Assembly: GCA_921293015.1 (NCBI GenBank)
Contig: OV121098.1
Location: 14,297,016 to 14,361,015 of the forward strand
Direction of reading: 5' to 3'
Length of the DNA: 64,000 nt
DNA from: Phorcus lineatus
Lineage: Eukaryota; Mollusca; Gastropoda; Trochida; Trochidae
Part shown: positions 11,444 through 23,500 of the stretch, piece after piece
Layout: every line of letters starts with the position of its first letter
Numbering within the stretch: the stretch's first letter is position 1
Position numbers and translations under genes: made by a program
Notes under the pieces: model-generated
Databases searched by the model: none
The model's input: only the letters and a program-made list of their open reading frames with translations
Told to the model about the DNA's origin: nothing

Positions 11444-11756
11444 GGGGCGAGATAGCGCAGTGGTTAGCGCGTTCGGCTTCGGATCATAAAGTCCGTGGTT
11501 CGAATCCCGCCAGGGGCTCGGCACTTTTGTCTGCAGTAGAGAACTGTTCTACACGCAGTAAGGTTTGGCTGCAATGCTACACTGAAATTCAGCGCAGTAC
11601 CACCCATGTTTCGCTAGTTCCAGCCGATGATCGTGTCACCGCAATGATTAGCCACAATGGTGTTGCGGGCTTTCTCCCTGCAATAATACTAGCAGCCGCA
11701 ATAGAAGTGAAATAATCTTGAAAGCGGCATTAAACACCAACTCATCTCACCTCACC
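11444..11756 (+). repeat. tRNA-derived SINE, full length
   Basis: tRNA-like head (GATAGCGCAGTGGTTAGCGC as A-box region, GGTTCGAATCC as B-box), body with TCTGCAGTAGAGAACTGTTC, and a tail AAGCGGCATTAAACACCAAC followed by CTCACCTCACC. No plausible tRNA end structure, so this is a SINE rather than a tRNA gene. Confidence 0.85.
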
Positions 11757-12564
11757 TTAGCTTTTCCACTGTTAGCTGTATCAGTTAAAGCAACAAAAAC
11801 ATTCCGTCTAAATAAGTCTTGCTGTATGAAGCAACTAACGTTTATTTCATCTTAAAAAGACCTTTAAACGTGAACATATTTTTGTTTGAAAAAGGGCATG
11901 TTGCCACCTCCTTGAAATGTTCTTTTGATTGTTTGCTGCCCGTGAAGTTCAAATAGTTGCTTTGTAACATGACATACACGAAGTCCGTGCATGACAAGCT
12001 GAAATGAACAGCGTCCGTGAAGCCATACGTATTGCCAACCTGGTTCCTTGGCCTCGTTCCGCTTGCGCTAAATCTTGTTGTACGTATTGCTTGATAGTGG
12101 TATACATAAAGAATGTCATCAAAGTGTCTCCTGTCTCAAATATATGAACAAGTTGATTTAAGTGACAAAATATTCGAGGCTTGCCAATTTGTACTTTACT
12201 CACCGAATGTTGATAATTTCACATCAGAAGTTTTTTTAACAAATATATAAGTATTTAAGTTATAAAGTTGATTCAAGAACACCGTAAGTATCTTATGCGA
12301 CGTTGTATAATATACTCTTAAAAAAAAGAAGGTGATATTTAAATGCAAATACCAATGCAGGTTGTATTATAATAAACAGTCATGAACACTTCACGTGCTT
12401 TGAGGGTATGTTCACGGATGAAGAACTTATCGCCCCAACAGAACTACTTAGCTGCACGTGCGACACGCAAAGCGCCAAACACGTGGGATGGGTTCATTAT
12501 CAAATTTGACACTTCAAGGAAGGGTTGATGAAAACTGCCACGTGCTGGTTGATCCTATCAATGT

Positions 12565-12780
12565 TTACTTTTCTATCGATTCCAATCTGATTAAAATCAG
12601 ATGAAGTATCGCGCGCTTAACCATTTGTCCATCATCAATATATGCGATACTAATATAGCTTGTTAAACTGAAACGAAATATAGCTTGCTCAACTAAAACG
12701 AAACGAAACGAAACGGAAATAAAACGAAACGAAATTAAACAAGCGGAATTCCATCTGATTTTAATCAGAATTGCTATCGG
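12565..12780. repeat. Palindrome-bounded AT-rich segment with (GAAAC)n
   Basis: ATCTGATTAAAATCAGAT near 12585 and ATCTGATTTTAATCAGA near 12752 bracket a GAAAC pentanucleotide run (about 12695-12735). Probably a small foldback element with a microsatellite inside. Confidence 0.45.
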
Positions 12781-13339
12781 TTCTTGCATAAGATTTTAAT
12801 TTTAGCGTATCTTTGCTTTAGTGTGTTACGTTTAATTTATTATGATACGTCTTCAACATGATGAACGTCTGCGTCAAGTATTGGTATATGTCAAATTTTC
12901 TTTCATATGTCATAATCTGTGATCAGCAGACCGTGGAACAAGTACCAACAAACATACAATGTTGATGATGACTATAAATTGGCTTTCAATATGCATATAT
13001 AGCGACCTGTTTCATCAGTTTTCGCCTTATTCGAAGCAAATTTTCCGACTGTAAAATGTTTTTGGAAATATGATGTGTGAACGTTTCAATAGCTCCCCAA
13101 ATTCCTGCACCATACAATAAAATCGGTGATATTTTTAAGTCAAAAACTGTACAGGCAAAATCAAAAGCACCTTCCTAATCAAAGCTTAAAGTGACAAAGA
13201 GTAGGTTTCAAGATATTTAATTTGAGGTAAGTAAGAGCCAAAATACCTTATGACATGAGTAAAGGTAAAATTGAATCCCTGAACTTGCATCGTTATCTCT
13301 AAAATGCCATAATTATTATATTTTCTTGTTTTCACTGAT

Positions 13340-13645
13340 CACCGGAAACGTCCCTTTAAATGGTAATTATTCGAAATTATGTGTCCAATTAACTTATATA
13401 TATGTAAGTTAAATGACCTACTAAACACTATCAATCAAGGTTTGTCTTTGTGTCTGCTGTAAATAAGTATCCGAAATTAGGTTTGAACCATTGACGCGCA
13501 ACTGTCCTGTAGATCACAAATCTTAACCTGTCTATTGTCACTATACCGAAGTGATAAGCATTAGGATACAGATTTTCTTAAACATCCACTACTTCTCGAT
13601 AAAATAACACCATTTATGAAGTATGACATAATTAACTCCAACAGC
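13340..13645 (-). repeat. Diverged M1-like fragment
   Basis: Contains AAATTAGGTTTGAACCATTG and a GACGCGCAACTGTCC block similar to the M1 internal block in reverse orientation, but well diverged. Confidence 0.4.
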
Positions 13646-14101
13646 ATACTCTGGACCCCTTTAAAGAGCCACTCCGTGATTTGTTTGCGTCATATATGTG
13701 AAACTTATCAATGGTGTCATTTGATCGTGAAGTATCAAAAGTATCGAAAAGACACATTTTAAAGCATATAGTCTTTTTACAGTAACAATATAAAGGTAAT
13801 TGTGATCGAAAACCGGACAGTGGCGCGCGTCAAATAGTCAAACGTAATTTTGGAAACTTATCTAAAACAGGCAGGAGGGCAGATAGGAGTTGATAGTGTT
13901 TGTATGGTTATATGACTAGTACCCATGTATACTGGACCTGATATCTACACCTATGTGCATTTATAAGGCTGTTTTAAGATTTTCTTTGAAAACCAGTATT
14001 TGTCATATATATATATATGTCTTTTGGACATGAAAAGGTCAGATGTTTTGATTTTATATCACCACATGCGACATTTAGGTTCGTATCAAAGATAAATAAT
14101 A

Positions 14102-15505
14102 AACTCTTCAAAAAAAGAAACTTGACATTCATGCGAAATTGATTTTTTCGAAACGGGTAAATTTTTTTCATGATACATACCTGTAATTTAAAGTAAGGCT
14201 TGCTCAAAAGTGTAAATTTACCAAAAACAATGGCCCCAAAAGTTTACGTTGTGTTCAGGGACGAAAACGAGCGATTCGTACAAATGCATTTTCTGCCAAA
14301 GCACGTGCAGCATGGGATCATGAAGGTTTACATGCAGACACGTCTGCTTTAGGGGAATAAAAAGCCATATCAGCCGCTGCTCATTCAGACTACACAACAT
14401 CGGTACAGCGACCTGAAGAATGCCAATACTGAACAGATCGCAACGCAACAACGCTATTGGCAGACTGCAAGCAGGAGCGACGCAGCGAGATGTTGCAACA
14501 CACTTCGGCGTGTCCAGACAGATCATATCTTCATTGTGGACCCGTTTCAACACCCGAAGCAGCGTTGATGATAGGCCAAGGTCAGGCAGACCAAGGGTGA
14601 CTACTCGGGGCCAAGATCGGTACATCCGACTGCTCCACCTTCGGGAACGAACTAGGACAGCAACGTCAACAACAACGCAGATACCAGGCCTGCGTCGAAT
14701 TTCCGACCAAAAGGTACTCAACAGGCTGAGAGAGGCTGGACTTTTTCCAGGACGACCGGTTCGACGTCCCGTTTTAACGCAACGTCATCTGGCGGAACGT
14801 CTCCAGTGGTGTCAACAGAGGATGAGATTGGCACGTGCAAGGTGGAGAACCGTTCTCTTCACTGATGAGTCCCGTTTTCTGCTTCGACGAAGTGATGGAC
14901 GAGCACGTGTATACCGACGTCGTGGAGAACGTTATGCTGCCAACTGTGTTCAGGAGGTTGTCCCATTTGGAGGTTGGAGTGTCATGGTGTGGGCCGGGAT
15001 TCGTCACGATGTCAGGACACCCCTTGTGCATGTTGTGGGTAACCTCACAGGAGTACGGTATAGGGACTTGATCCTATTGCCTTACGTTATTCCTCACGTC
15101 AACGTCCATGGTGGTCTCTTTCAGCAGGACAATGTTCGACCACATGTTGCACGTGTTTGTCAAGACCACCCCAAACACTTCCAGCACTTCTTGCAGCACT
15201 TCAACACGAAAGGCAGAACAATCCACAGGCTGTGATTGACAACTTGATTGCATCCATGGGTCGTCGGTGCCAAGCAATAATCAATGCCAATGGTGTCCTA
15301 CCCGATACGGACATTTGTGCACCCCTGTGATGTTGAAACACTTGTGCACCTGTGCATTTCAAGATCATGCTTATTCTGATTAAAACATTAACTGAACAGA
15401 GATCTTCAAACAGCGTTTTAGTTTTCATTTCAATGTTTAACTTGCATCTGTGGTCTTTATATTGAACTTTGAAAGTCAGTGTCAAGTTTCTTTTTTTGAA
15501 GAGTT
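14102..15505 (+). mobile_element. Tc1/mariner element, 1404 bp, TA-flanked
   Basis: Perfect 25-bp inverted ends (14102-14126 and 15481-15505) are flanked by TA on both sides (14100-14101 and 15506-15507), the Tc1/mariner hallmark. It contains one transposase remnant. Confidence 0.92.
14420..15339 (+). pseudogene. Tc1-like transposase, internally deleted and frameshifted
   Basis: The open part (14420-15235, 271 residues) begins with a paired helix-turn-helix DNA-binding region (RDVATHFGVSRQIISSLW) and a GRPR AT-hook-like motif. The catalytic core keeps the first Asp (FTDESRF) and second Asp (FQQDNVRPH). The third acidic residue and its PDLNPIE-type context are missing. A different frame (about 15217-15329) carries the family's C-terminal end (VIDNLIASMGRRCQ). 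A short deletion that also shifts the frame therefore removed the last catalytic residue. It cannot be an active enzyme. Confidence 0.88.
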
Positions 15506-15535
15506 TATGATATGAAAATCACGGAGTGGCTCTTA

Positions 15536-17454
15536 CAGATTTGTGTAGGAAGATGTATCGAAAGAGATAAACATGTTCAAATTAATTGAAAGTGTCTGGT
15601 ATACATGTATTTACATTCCAAATACATATAACCTCATGCTGTATAATATGTTGTTTTTATACTTATACTGGTCAGTGATAGCATCAGGGATACGGCTTCA
15701 TCTGACTGATGTAAACAAACCCGGACTCTATATGCGAATTACGCCGTTACTACTCAATTTCATATCCAATCGTTTCCTTATTCAATTACGCTTTCAATGC
15801 AAGCATGTACAACTAAATACAATTAGAAATCGCACATTAAACATAAAAAACAACACCCACCGAAGCTGGAGACTGCTCAATCCAAACTATTTTTAGATGT
15901 GTTTGTTTCCGCTGTCGACCGAGAATTCACGGATATTACCGATGTTCCTTCCGAAGTCTACCGATTTCCCTCAAAAGTGGGACGAAGTTGCTTCCGTTAG
16001 GGACTAGAAATCTCTGTTATTACCGTTTTTCACCGATGTTGACTTTCGCGATTAAGCTGATTCCCTACCATTATGGAAGCTTTTCCTTCTATTAGGCAGT
16101 TTTCCTTCAATTACTTAAGAGGGCCTGATGTTTACTTTAAATAATTTCGAAAAATGGAAAAGAGTGCCTTTTTAGCTTGTGCGGTAAGGGTCATGCATGC
16201 CATTGAACAGTTTAATCGACTAATAATTGAGCTAAGACTAAGAGTTGAACGACAAGTACAGCTACACAATCAATGTCCAAGTAAAGGTTACCAGTCGAGT
16301 TTTGAGTGGGTATGAATCGTAACACCGCTGCACGTGCAGTGCGTGATACCGAGCCGCGAGGCTGGTAACTGACTTACCATTCAATCATTAAAATCAATTT
16401 CTAATAGCGACAAAAACCAGATATTGAGCACATGTTAAAATAATAGAGGTACTTTTGTTGATTTTATTGGCGCAATATTAATGCCGCTTACAGATAAAGA
16501 AACGGTGCCTTAATGAGGTAGGTGACAGAAGCCTGAGCAAATCGTGCCGCACGTGCAGCATGCTAAAAAATATACATGCAAAATAACAGAACGTATTACC
16601 AGTATAATTATCACTATAGTAACCCAAAACTTTTCCGGGCATTCTTGGCGTGGATATATACACAGGGGTGTGTATCGCTTAGAAATAGCTTTAGAAATAC
16701 ATATATACCTACTATACTACTATACAAGGGTGTATAGGTATATATGTCTTTCAAAAGCTATTTCTAAGCGTTACACGCCGCTGTTGATATATATAGTCGA
16801 CTCGGTCTTCATGTTTTATTGTTTTTCAACTTTCATGATAAGAATTTTATTTATCTTATCATATTTTTTTTCCGCATCCTTGTAAATGCGCATTTCTGAA
16901 AAGTGTTTAAACTCTTCAAAAATAAAGATCATAGAGCAAGAAAAAGATACATTATAGAGCATTTATCATCCTATATAGTTTTAACAGATTTATCTAGACA
17001 AACTAAAGACAACTTATTGAAATCAACTCTTGAATGGATAACAACACCTTTGTCAAGCAGCAAATAAAAAGCCGATTTTAAAGTACTTTTTAGGTTAAAT
17101 ACTTTGGAAGAAAAATATTGCAAAACTTAATGCAGGTAACTTATTATTGAAACGCCGAAGTATTGGGACGAGACCCATTAATGGGTACAACTTCTACCAC
17201 TTATAGCTTTACAACCTAGCGACGCGAACTCGCTCAACAACAATAGTACTTCACCTGGACTATAAATTCATTACCGGTAGTGACGTCACAAGCGAGTTGT
17301 GTACCTTATCTAAGATAAGAGCGACCTCAAAACAGGAATTTGGATACTGTATTTGGAAGAAATGATGATTTTAGGACCGATTATCGGTTGATTGGTTTTG
17401 ATGAGGCGTGACTGTGACAGATATGTGGTTACGGTTGAGTGACGCCCAAGAATA
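15536..17454. other. Intergenic, upstream of gene 2
   Basis: No gene seen. Contains the hairpin at 16676-16770. No clear TATA box near the gene 2 ATG, so its promoter could lie anywhere here or upstream of a non-coding exon. Confidence 0.5.
16676..16770. repeat. Hairpin, 35-nt arms
   Basis: CGCTTAGAAATAGCTTT at 16676 pairs with AAAGCTATTTCTAAGCG ending at 16770; the arms also share the CATATATACCT/AGGTATATATG pair. Loop of about 25 bases. Few mismatches. Confidence 0.75.
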
Positions 17455-17509
17455 ATGATGGGGAGGGTGTTATTACCTGTCCTTGCGTCCTTGTTGATTG
17501 GATTTACAG
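17455..17509 (+). CDS. Gene 2 exon 1: signal peptide
   Basis: Two ATGs in tandem, then MMGRVLLPVLASLLIGFT, a clean secretory signal. Donor GTAAGA, phase 1 out, which fits exon 2. The second ATG has G at +4 and may be the one used. Upstream non-coding exons are possible. Confidence 0.75.
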
Positions 17510-20500
17510 GTAAGACGATCTTAGAAAGGTAGTCAATACTATATTAAAAGATCGTTCTTATTGTGGTCTATTGTGGTTTATTTGCTATGTGTTCACTATC
17601 AATGGTTCATATGTTTCAATTGTATGCACCTTTCTGTAGGTGCATTTTGACCTAGTCATAAGATCCTGATGACAGGTTGCGTTCAGGCGAATGTTCTTAT
17701 GTTCCTGGAATAATAAAGAAATCTGTAAAACATGTCTTCGATTATAAGTTGTTGTTCTGTACAGAATAGATCGGAATAATATAATATATCATACAATGAC
17801 ACTTTATTATAACAACTTAGTTATTATCAAATTTAGAATGAAAACATATTACTTTATCAGCAGTACAACAAGGCTAGAATTTGGAGTTTTTGAAAGCATC
17901 GCAGATTAGAAGGGCTTTTTCCTGCTTCAGTCACGAGAGCTTTCCATAACCTTACTCTGTTGGTTAATGTAACAGCCATAAATGATTGATTTGTGTATTT
18001 ACAATGTATAATAAACATGGCAGAAAATGTGACAAACAATAGCTCAACCCGTATGACTCACACATACTTTTTAGAAACCTGTTGATATCAGACATTAAGA
18101 CAAAAATAGTTTGGTAGTGTTAAATCGATCACATAACTACTGTACAATTGCATTAGAATTATGACTTCTACTAACATTTGTAAGGTCGTTAATTCAATTA
18201 ACATTAAAAACAAATAACTATCATAGTAAATTTTTGCATTTAAAAGGACAATCCTATCAGCGTAATTTTTATGGAAATGAAATAAGGGGACATTCTGGTT
18301 TATACATTTATATTATTGATACATTATTATTATATAACACTGTTGAAACTTGTTACTCAATTTGATGATTTTGATTTTACAACTTAATAAATAGAAGATA
18401 CTAAACGACCTCCCATTTAATACTCTTTTTTTTTAACGAGTTAATGAATAAGTATTAAACGAGCAAAAGTGAGTTTGATATCAAATCATTAATCATTGGG
18501 TACGGATTCAGAAATTGTAAGTGGGGGTGCAATTGTTACCATATTAATGATTTACTATAAAACCATTCATATTTTCAAATTATTTTTATTGACTTGAATC
18601 TATAATCGATTTTCAAAAGGGTCCGGTCCCCCTGAACCCCAACCAAAACCACCACCCCTCCCCCCCCCCCCTTGGATCCACCACTGACAGTCATCACCTG
18701 CACTTGTTGTCCAAACAACTTTTCCCACTCAGCTACTGGGACTTTGTCAATAAAATATGTCAAAAGGTTATTGTTAAGCTCTTTCTGTAAAGTAGATATG
18801 TAGAATAGCACAGGTTCCATGGTATATATATTTTGTTAACAAATATAATGTTTTGATTTGAAGAAAACTGTCTGAATTTGTGCAAATGCTCGAATTTTTC
18901 TGCAATTGGAACCCAAACCATAGACTGCTTCAAAGCATGAGCACTAACTGTCTTAACTGCTTATCAACCCAGCCGATAGTAGTAGATAAAATATCACATA
19001 CAAAGTATGGGTCAATATGTCTTTTACAAAACTGATGAATATTTGTTTAATGTCCTTTATTTTACCTATGCAATTATAAATTTTCACTTTTTTAATCATA
19101 CCAAAAACGTGTTGGCTGATATAATGTTCTCATTCTATTCTCGTCTGCATTACAGGTGTGGGGGCTACAGGATGTGGGGGGACCCCCATTCACCTTCAGG
19201 CACCTTCGGAGATTTTCCTCCCCCCCGACAGTATGCAGGGAGGGCAGTACAACAGGTATGGTTTCCACGCACCATTCCTCCGATCCTGTCGAGTTATATT
19301 GAGAATTCCACATCAGATATAAGTCCATTCTGCATTCCATTTTACCAAATTACATAAGAATTCTTCTACAACTATATGAACTGAAAAAGTAGCCTACAAA
19401 TGAAGGTGAGGTGATTTGGGGTTTAACACTGCTTTCAAGAGTGTTTGACTTATATCATGGCTGCTCCTATTATTGAATGATGTGAGCCCGATTATTTTTC
19501 TCCAAATTTTTAATTGAGTAACTTCAGTGGTAAATTCTGCTTAAAAGTCCTTTATTTGCAAACCACACTATTTCCTGCATTGGAAGCCTACTTTTGTGAT
19601 TTATTCTGCAACTGCAGAGTTGCAGAATACAGTGTCGAATGAGAGGAAGCACACTGCATACAAATGTTGCTGCCACTAGGGGCATCAAGTGAACCCTTTA
19701 GCTGCTGATGTATCATAATAATCAGACCGTTTAAAGGTTAAGTTTGAACTAGTTTTAGAGGTTAAAAGGAGAGTCATTTCAGGGAAATTTTCACGGAATC
19801 TTAGTTCCAGGGAACATTCTATGCTGTATTTATCTCAGTCAGGGGAGGGGTTATAGGAGTGTTTGAACCGTGTGTTTCAGACAAAAATTGTCAAAAAATC
19901 AAAATAATTGTCTTGAATACGGCAAAGATACTATTTTGCCTCTCTGTCCTGTAACATGTAGCCAGTAAAGTTTGACTGAGGAGCGAGATCGCGCAGTGGT
20001 TAGCGCGTTCTGCTTCAGATCAGAAGGTCCGTGGTTCGAATCCCGCCAGGGGCTCGGCAACTTTGTCTGCAGTAGAGAACTGTTCTACACGCAGTCAGGT
20101 TTGGATGCAATGCTACCCTGAATTTCAGTGCAGTAACACCCATTGTTTGTTAGTTCCAGCCGATGCTCGCAGGTTTCACCACAATGCATAGCCACAATGG
20201 TGCTTTCTCCCTCCAATAACACTAGCAGCTGCTATATAAGGGAAAGCGGCGTTAAACACCAACTCACCTCACCTCACTTGACTGAGAATTGAGATCATTC
20301 CCTAGCAACATCAGGGTATGCGTGAGCATATGTCTGTTACAAATGTCGGTTTATCTCTGGGCAAACAAGTTAGCAGGAAGTGGTCCCAGAACAAGGACAA
20401 ACATTGTTAATGGAAAAACCGTTGATGTGATGCTGATAAGATTTTGTTTTTCTGGTCCGGTTTCCTCAGATTTTCATAGAAATGTCACCTGAAATTTTCA

Positions 20501-23500
20501 ATGAAAATAATCAAGGAAAAAAATACAGCAAGGAGTGTTTGTATTTCGACATGGTTCTGTATATAAATGTTTTATACTGGACAAAATAGGTTTGATATGT
20601 TATGAGTTTTCCTATTCTACTATGATATGGTCATAAAGAGAAGATAAAAGAAGGTGTCATTATTCATATCTTTAAAATTTGTTAATTTTAGCTCATCAGG
20701 CCTATGAGCTTGATTATATTTGTCTCCTTCTCCAGGAGCAGAACCTCTAGAAGGCCTGAACCTCATAGCCAATGGGGATCGTAAATTGTAAATGTTGCAA
20801 CTGTGTGGTTCCTTATGAGGGCAAAACTAACCAAAAGTCAATGGGGATGATCAATTGTGAATTTGGTGACACTGTGGTCCATAATGAGGGCATGAGGGGA
20901 TGCACTCAAAGCAAATTTTCATCTTCTTTTACAGAAGTAGAAGCCCTAGAAGGGTGAAATCTTGTGCTCGGGTACCTTTGCAAATGAGGGTTCTTTAGGG
21001 CATTTTCTACTTTTTTCTAAAGTCGGTGAGGATCAATAACTGATAAGGATGGGTATTGGTCCTTATTTCCATATCGCAATATATTGGTACTTTTCATATT
21101 TTAGTTTTTCTATGTTCTTTTGACTGAGAACAGCAATTATAACAGTAATCAAAGCTCAAGTAGACGTCGTTTTGTAAAGAGAGGTAATTCAGCGACTGGT
21201 TTCGTACTTTTAACATATCCGTGCTTTTTCAACTTTGCAAGTTCATAATTTTTTTAAAACTTTCAGTAAAATCAAAGGGTGTTTTTGTTACATTTTTCTG
21301 CAATTTTACACGGAAAGTGTTCATTCTAAATCGGATATTTTAAGATGACTGTACCGGTTGGTATCGTGGTGTTTCTGTATTGCAATATACCAATAATAAA
21401 TATTAAAAGCTTGATGAGCTACAGAGCTAATGACTCTATTTTCTGCTTCTTCAGAATTACTGTACTCTTGAAGCTGAGATATTGTTTGGAGATATTTGGT
21501 AGCAATTTGGAGTAAAAGTTTGAACTGATATGGATATTTCCTAAACCATAAAGCTTAACTTATTAACGTCAGAAAATGCAAATAAGTGTCCATCTAATGA
21601 GATCCTCACAGCGAGAGCCGCATATGGGCGTCTGTTTATTAGCAGTTTCTCACAGCGAGAGATGCTTAAGTGCATTAATTAAAAGCACTTCTTATTCAGC
21701 AAGAGCTGCATATATGCGTCAGTCACATCGTATGACAATACACCCATACTTTGCAATCAGTTTATTATCAATCAATGGAGATTGGCCTCTCTTCAGTGAG
21801 TTGCATCTCAGTCTTCTTGACACGAATCAATTAAATAGAAATTTTTAAATTTTAATTGTATTAATTAAAAATATAACGCTTTTGGTTATTATGCACATTC
21901 CAGTTAGAACTAAGTACAAATATTTATGGATGACAACTTCTTTATTCTGAGGTTTGCGACTTTTCGATGTAGATTCTTGTATTCTTGATACATGTCGCAA
22001 ATATGAGAATAAAGTTGTCATCCATAAATATTTGTACTTAGTTGCTTCCAACTTCTAAAATGCCACTCAAAGAAGTAATTCCAGTTAGAAATTGAAATAA
22101 AGAGGGGCGGCCATTTGTCCCATCAGCATTAAGTTGGGCGTGGACATCGTCTTTCGACCGTCCTCATTAAATAACCCCAAAGATTTATTTGTTTAAGTGA
22201 GATGGGGTAGAAAGGCAAATCATTTGAGAACATGTCTGCATAAGTTTTATATCGATTGCGTGCGTACTTATTGTAGCATTCGGTCAAGAAAGCGGGTGGG
22301 GGCGAATGGAGTGTCTGGCCTTTCCATATACTATTAACAGAGGAACAATTCTATTCAGGGGGTGTTCTCAAAAACTTTTTTTAAAATTTAGATATTTTGT
22401 TTTAATGATCCGAGGGCCTGTGGTAAAGGGTGGGTCTATAACAGGATCAAGTTGAATTAAGTGTGTTGACTTACCCACAGGAAGTAGTCGTCATAGCTCA
22501 GAGTGTCTTCAGAACACATTCCATCTACAAGATACAAATATTTTTCAAACATTTTTAAATATGACTTTAGATGTCACCATCAAATAATGCATGTGGAGCA
22601 TGGTGGTGTAGTGGTCAGTGCGCTGGCCTCTCACGCAAACAGCCCGGGTTCGAATCCAGGTGGAGACACCAAAACTTTGTGACCTGGGCTTTGCACTGTG
22701 TTGTGTCCTTGGGCAAGGCACTTCATCCACATTGCACTCAGTCCACCCAGCTGTACAATTGGGTAACTGAATACGGGGTGACCTATATGGTTCGAGCGAA
22801 GCACTTAGTAGCAGCATCGTAAGTACAATTCCCTCAGGGTAATAAATGTTCAGCGCTTTGAGCATGTGCCTTGTATATGGAAAAAGCGGCATACAAATGT
22901 ACATTTATTATTATCATTATTATTATTATTTTTTGATAATCACGCATCAATTATGACAAATATTGTTTTTAAAAATATTGTGAAAAAAGTGTTTTGGACT
23001 AGTCGCAATGAAAATATAAGTCTGCCATTCAGCCGGGTTCGCCTGTCATTTCAAACTTGTGCATCCGGCATACGCCTTTTGTCAATAAAGTGATTTTCTG
23101 CTTTCGTCATTTACGGTGTAATAGACCGGATAGTGCACAGGGTTACCAATCACGCATAGCTGTTGTGTGTGGACATGAAATGTGTGTATTTATAAATAAA
23201 AATACATGTTAAATGAAATGAACGAATGAACATTACAAGATGCAATGTTTTTGTATGTGTTAGTTCTTGCTGAAGAGTAAACAATATATCAATTAGATAT
23301 AGTCGTAGAATGAAAAAGAATTTTTTAACATGAAGATTGGCACGAGCTTATAAGTTATATTGGTTTACTTATAGACATATGTGCATATGTTTTTTAAATT
23401 TGAGACGAACAAACAAAGCGCCAAAAGAAAAATCACAAGTACGGTTGCTGTCAATTATCCTTATTCAGCCCCTCCATTTCCCGTTTGATCTTCATGAAAC

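Larger units (their letters stand above)
13663..15534. mobile_element. Foldback MITE family M1, copy 2, interrupted by a Tc1 element
   Basis: Ends AAGAGCCACTCCGTGATTT at left and its reverse complement at right. Removing the inserted Tc1 element and one TA leaves about 466 bp. Non-coding. Other copies at 10884, 30105 and 30426 show it is a dispersed family. Confidence 0.75.

Noticed and set aside
11444-11520. tRNA gene
   Set aside because: A and B boxes are good, but the sequence runs into a SINE body and tail and recurs at several places.
14218-14721. Minus-strand frame over the Tc1 element
   Set aside because: Antisense shadow of the transposase N-terminus.
22592-22665. tRNA gene
   Set aside because: Same reasoning: followed by a long SINE body and an ATT-rich tail.
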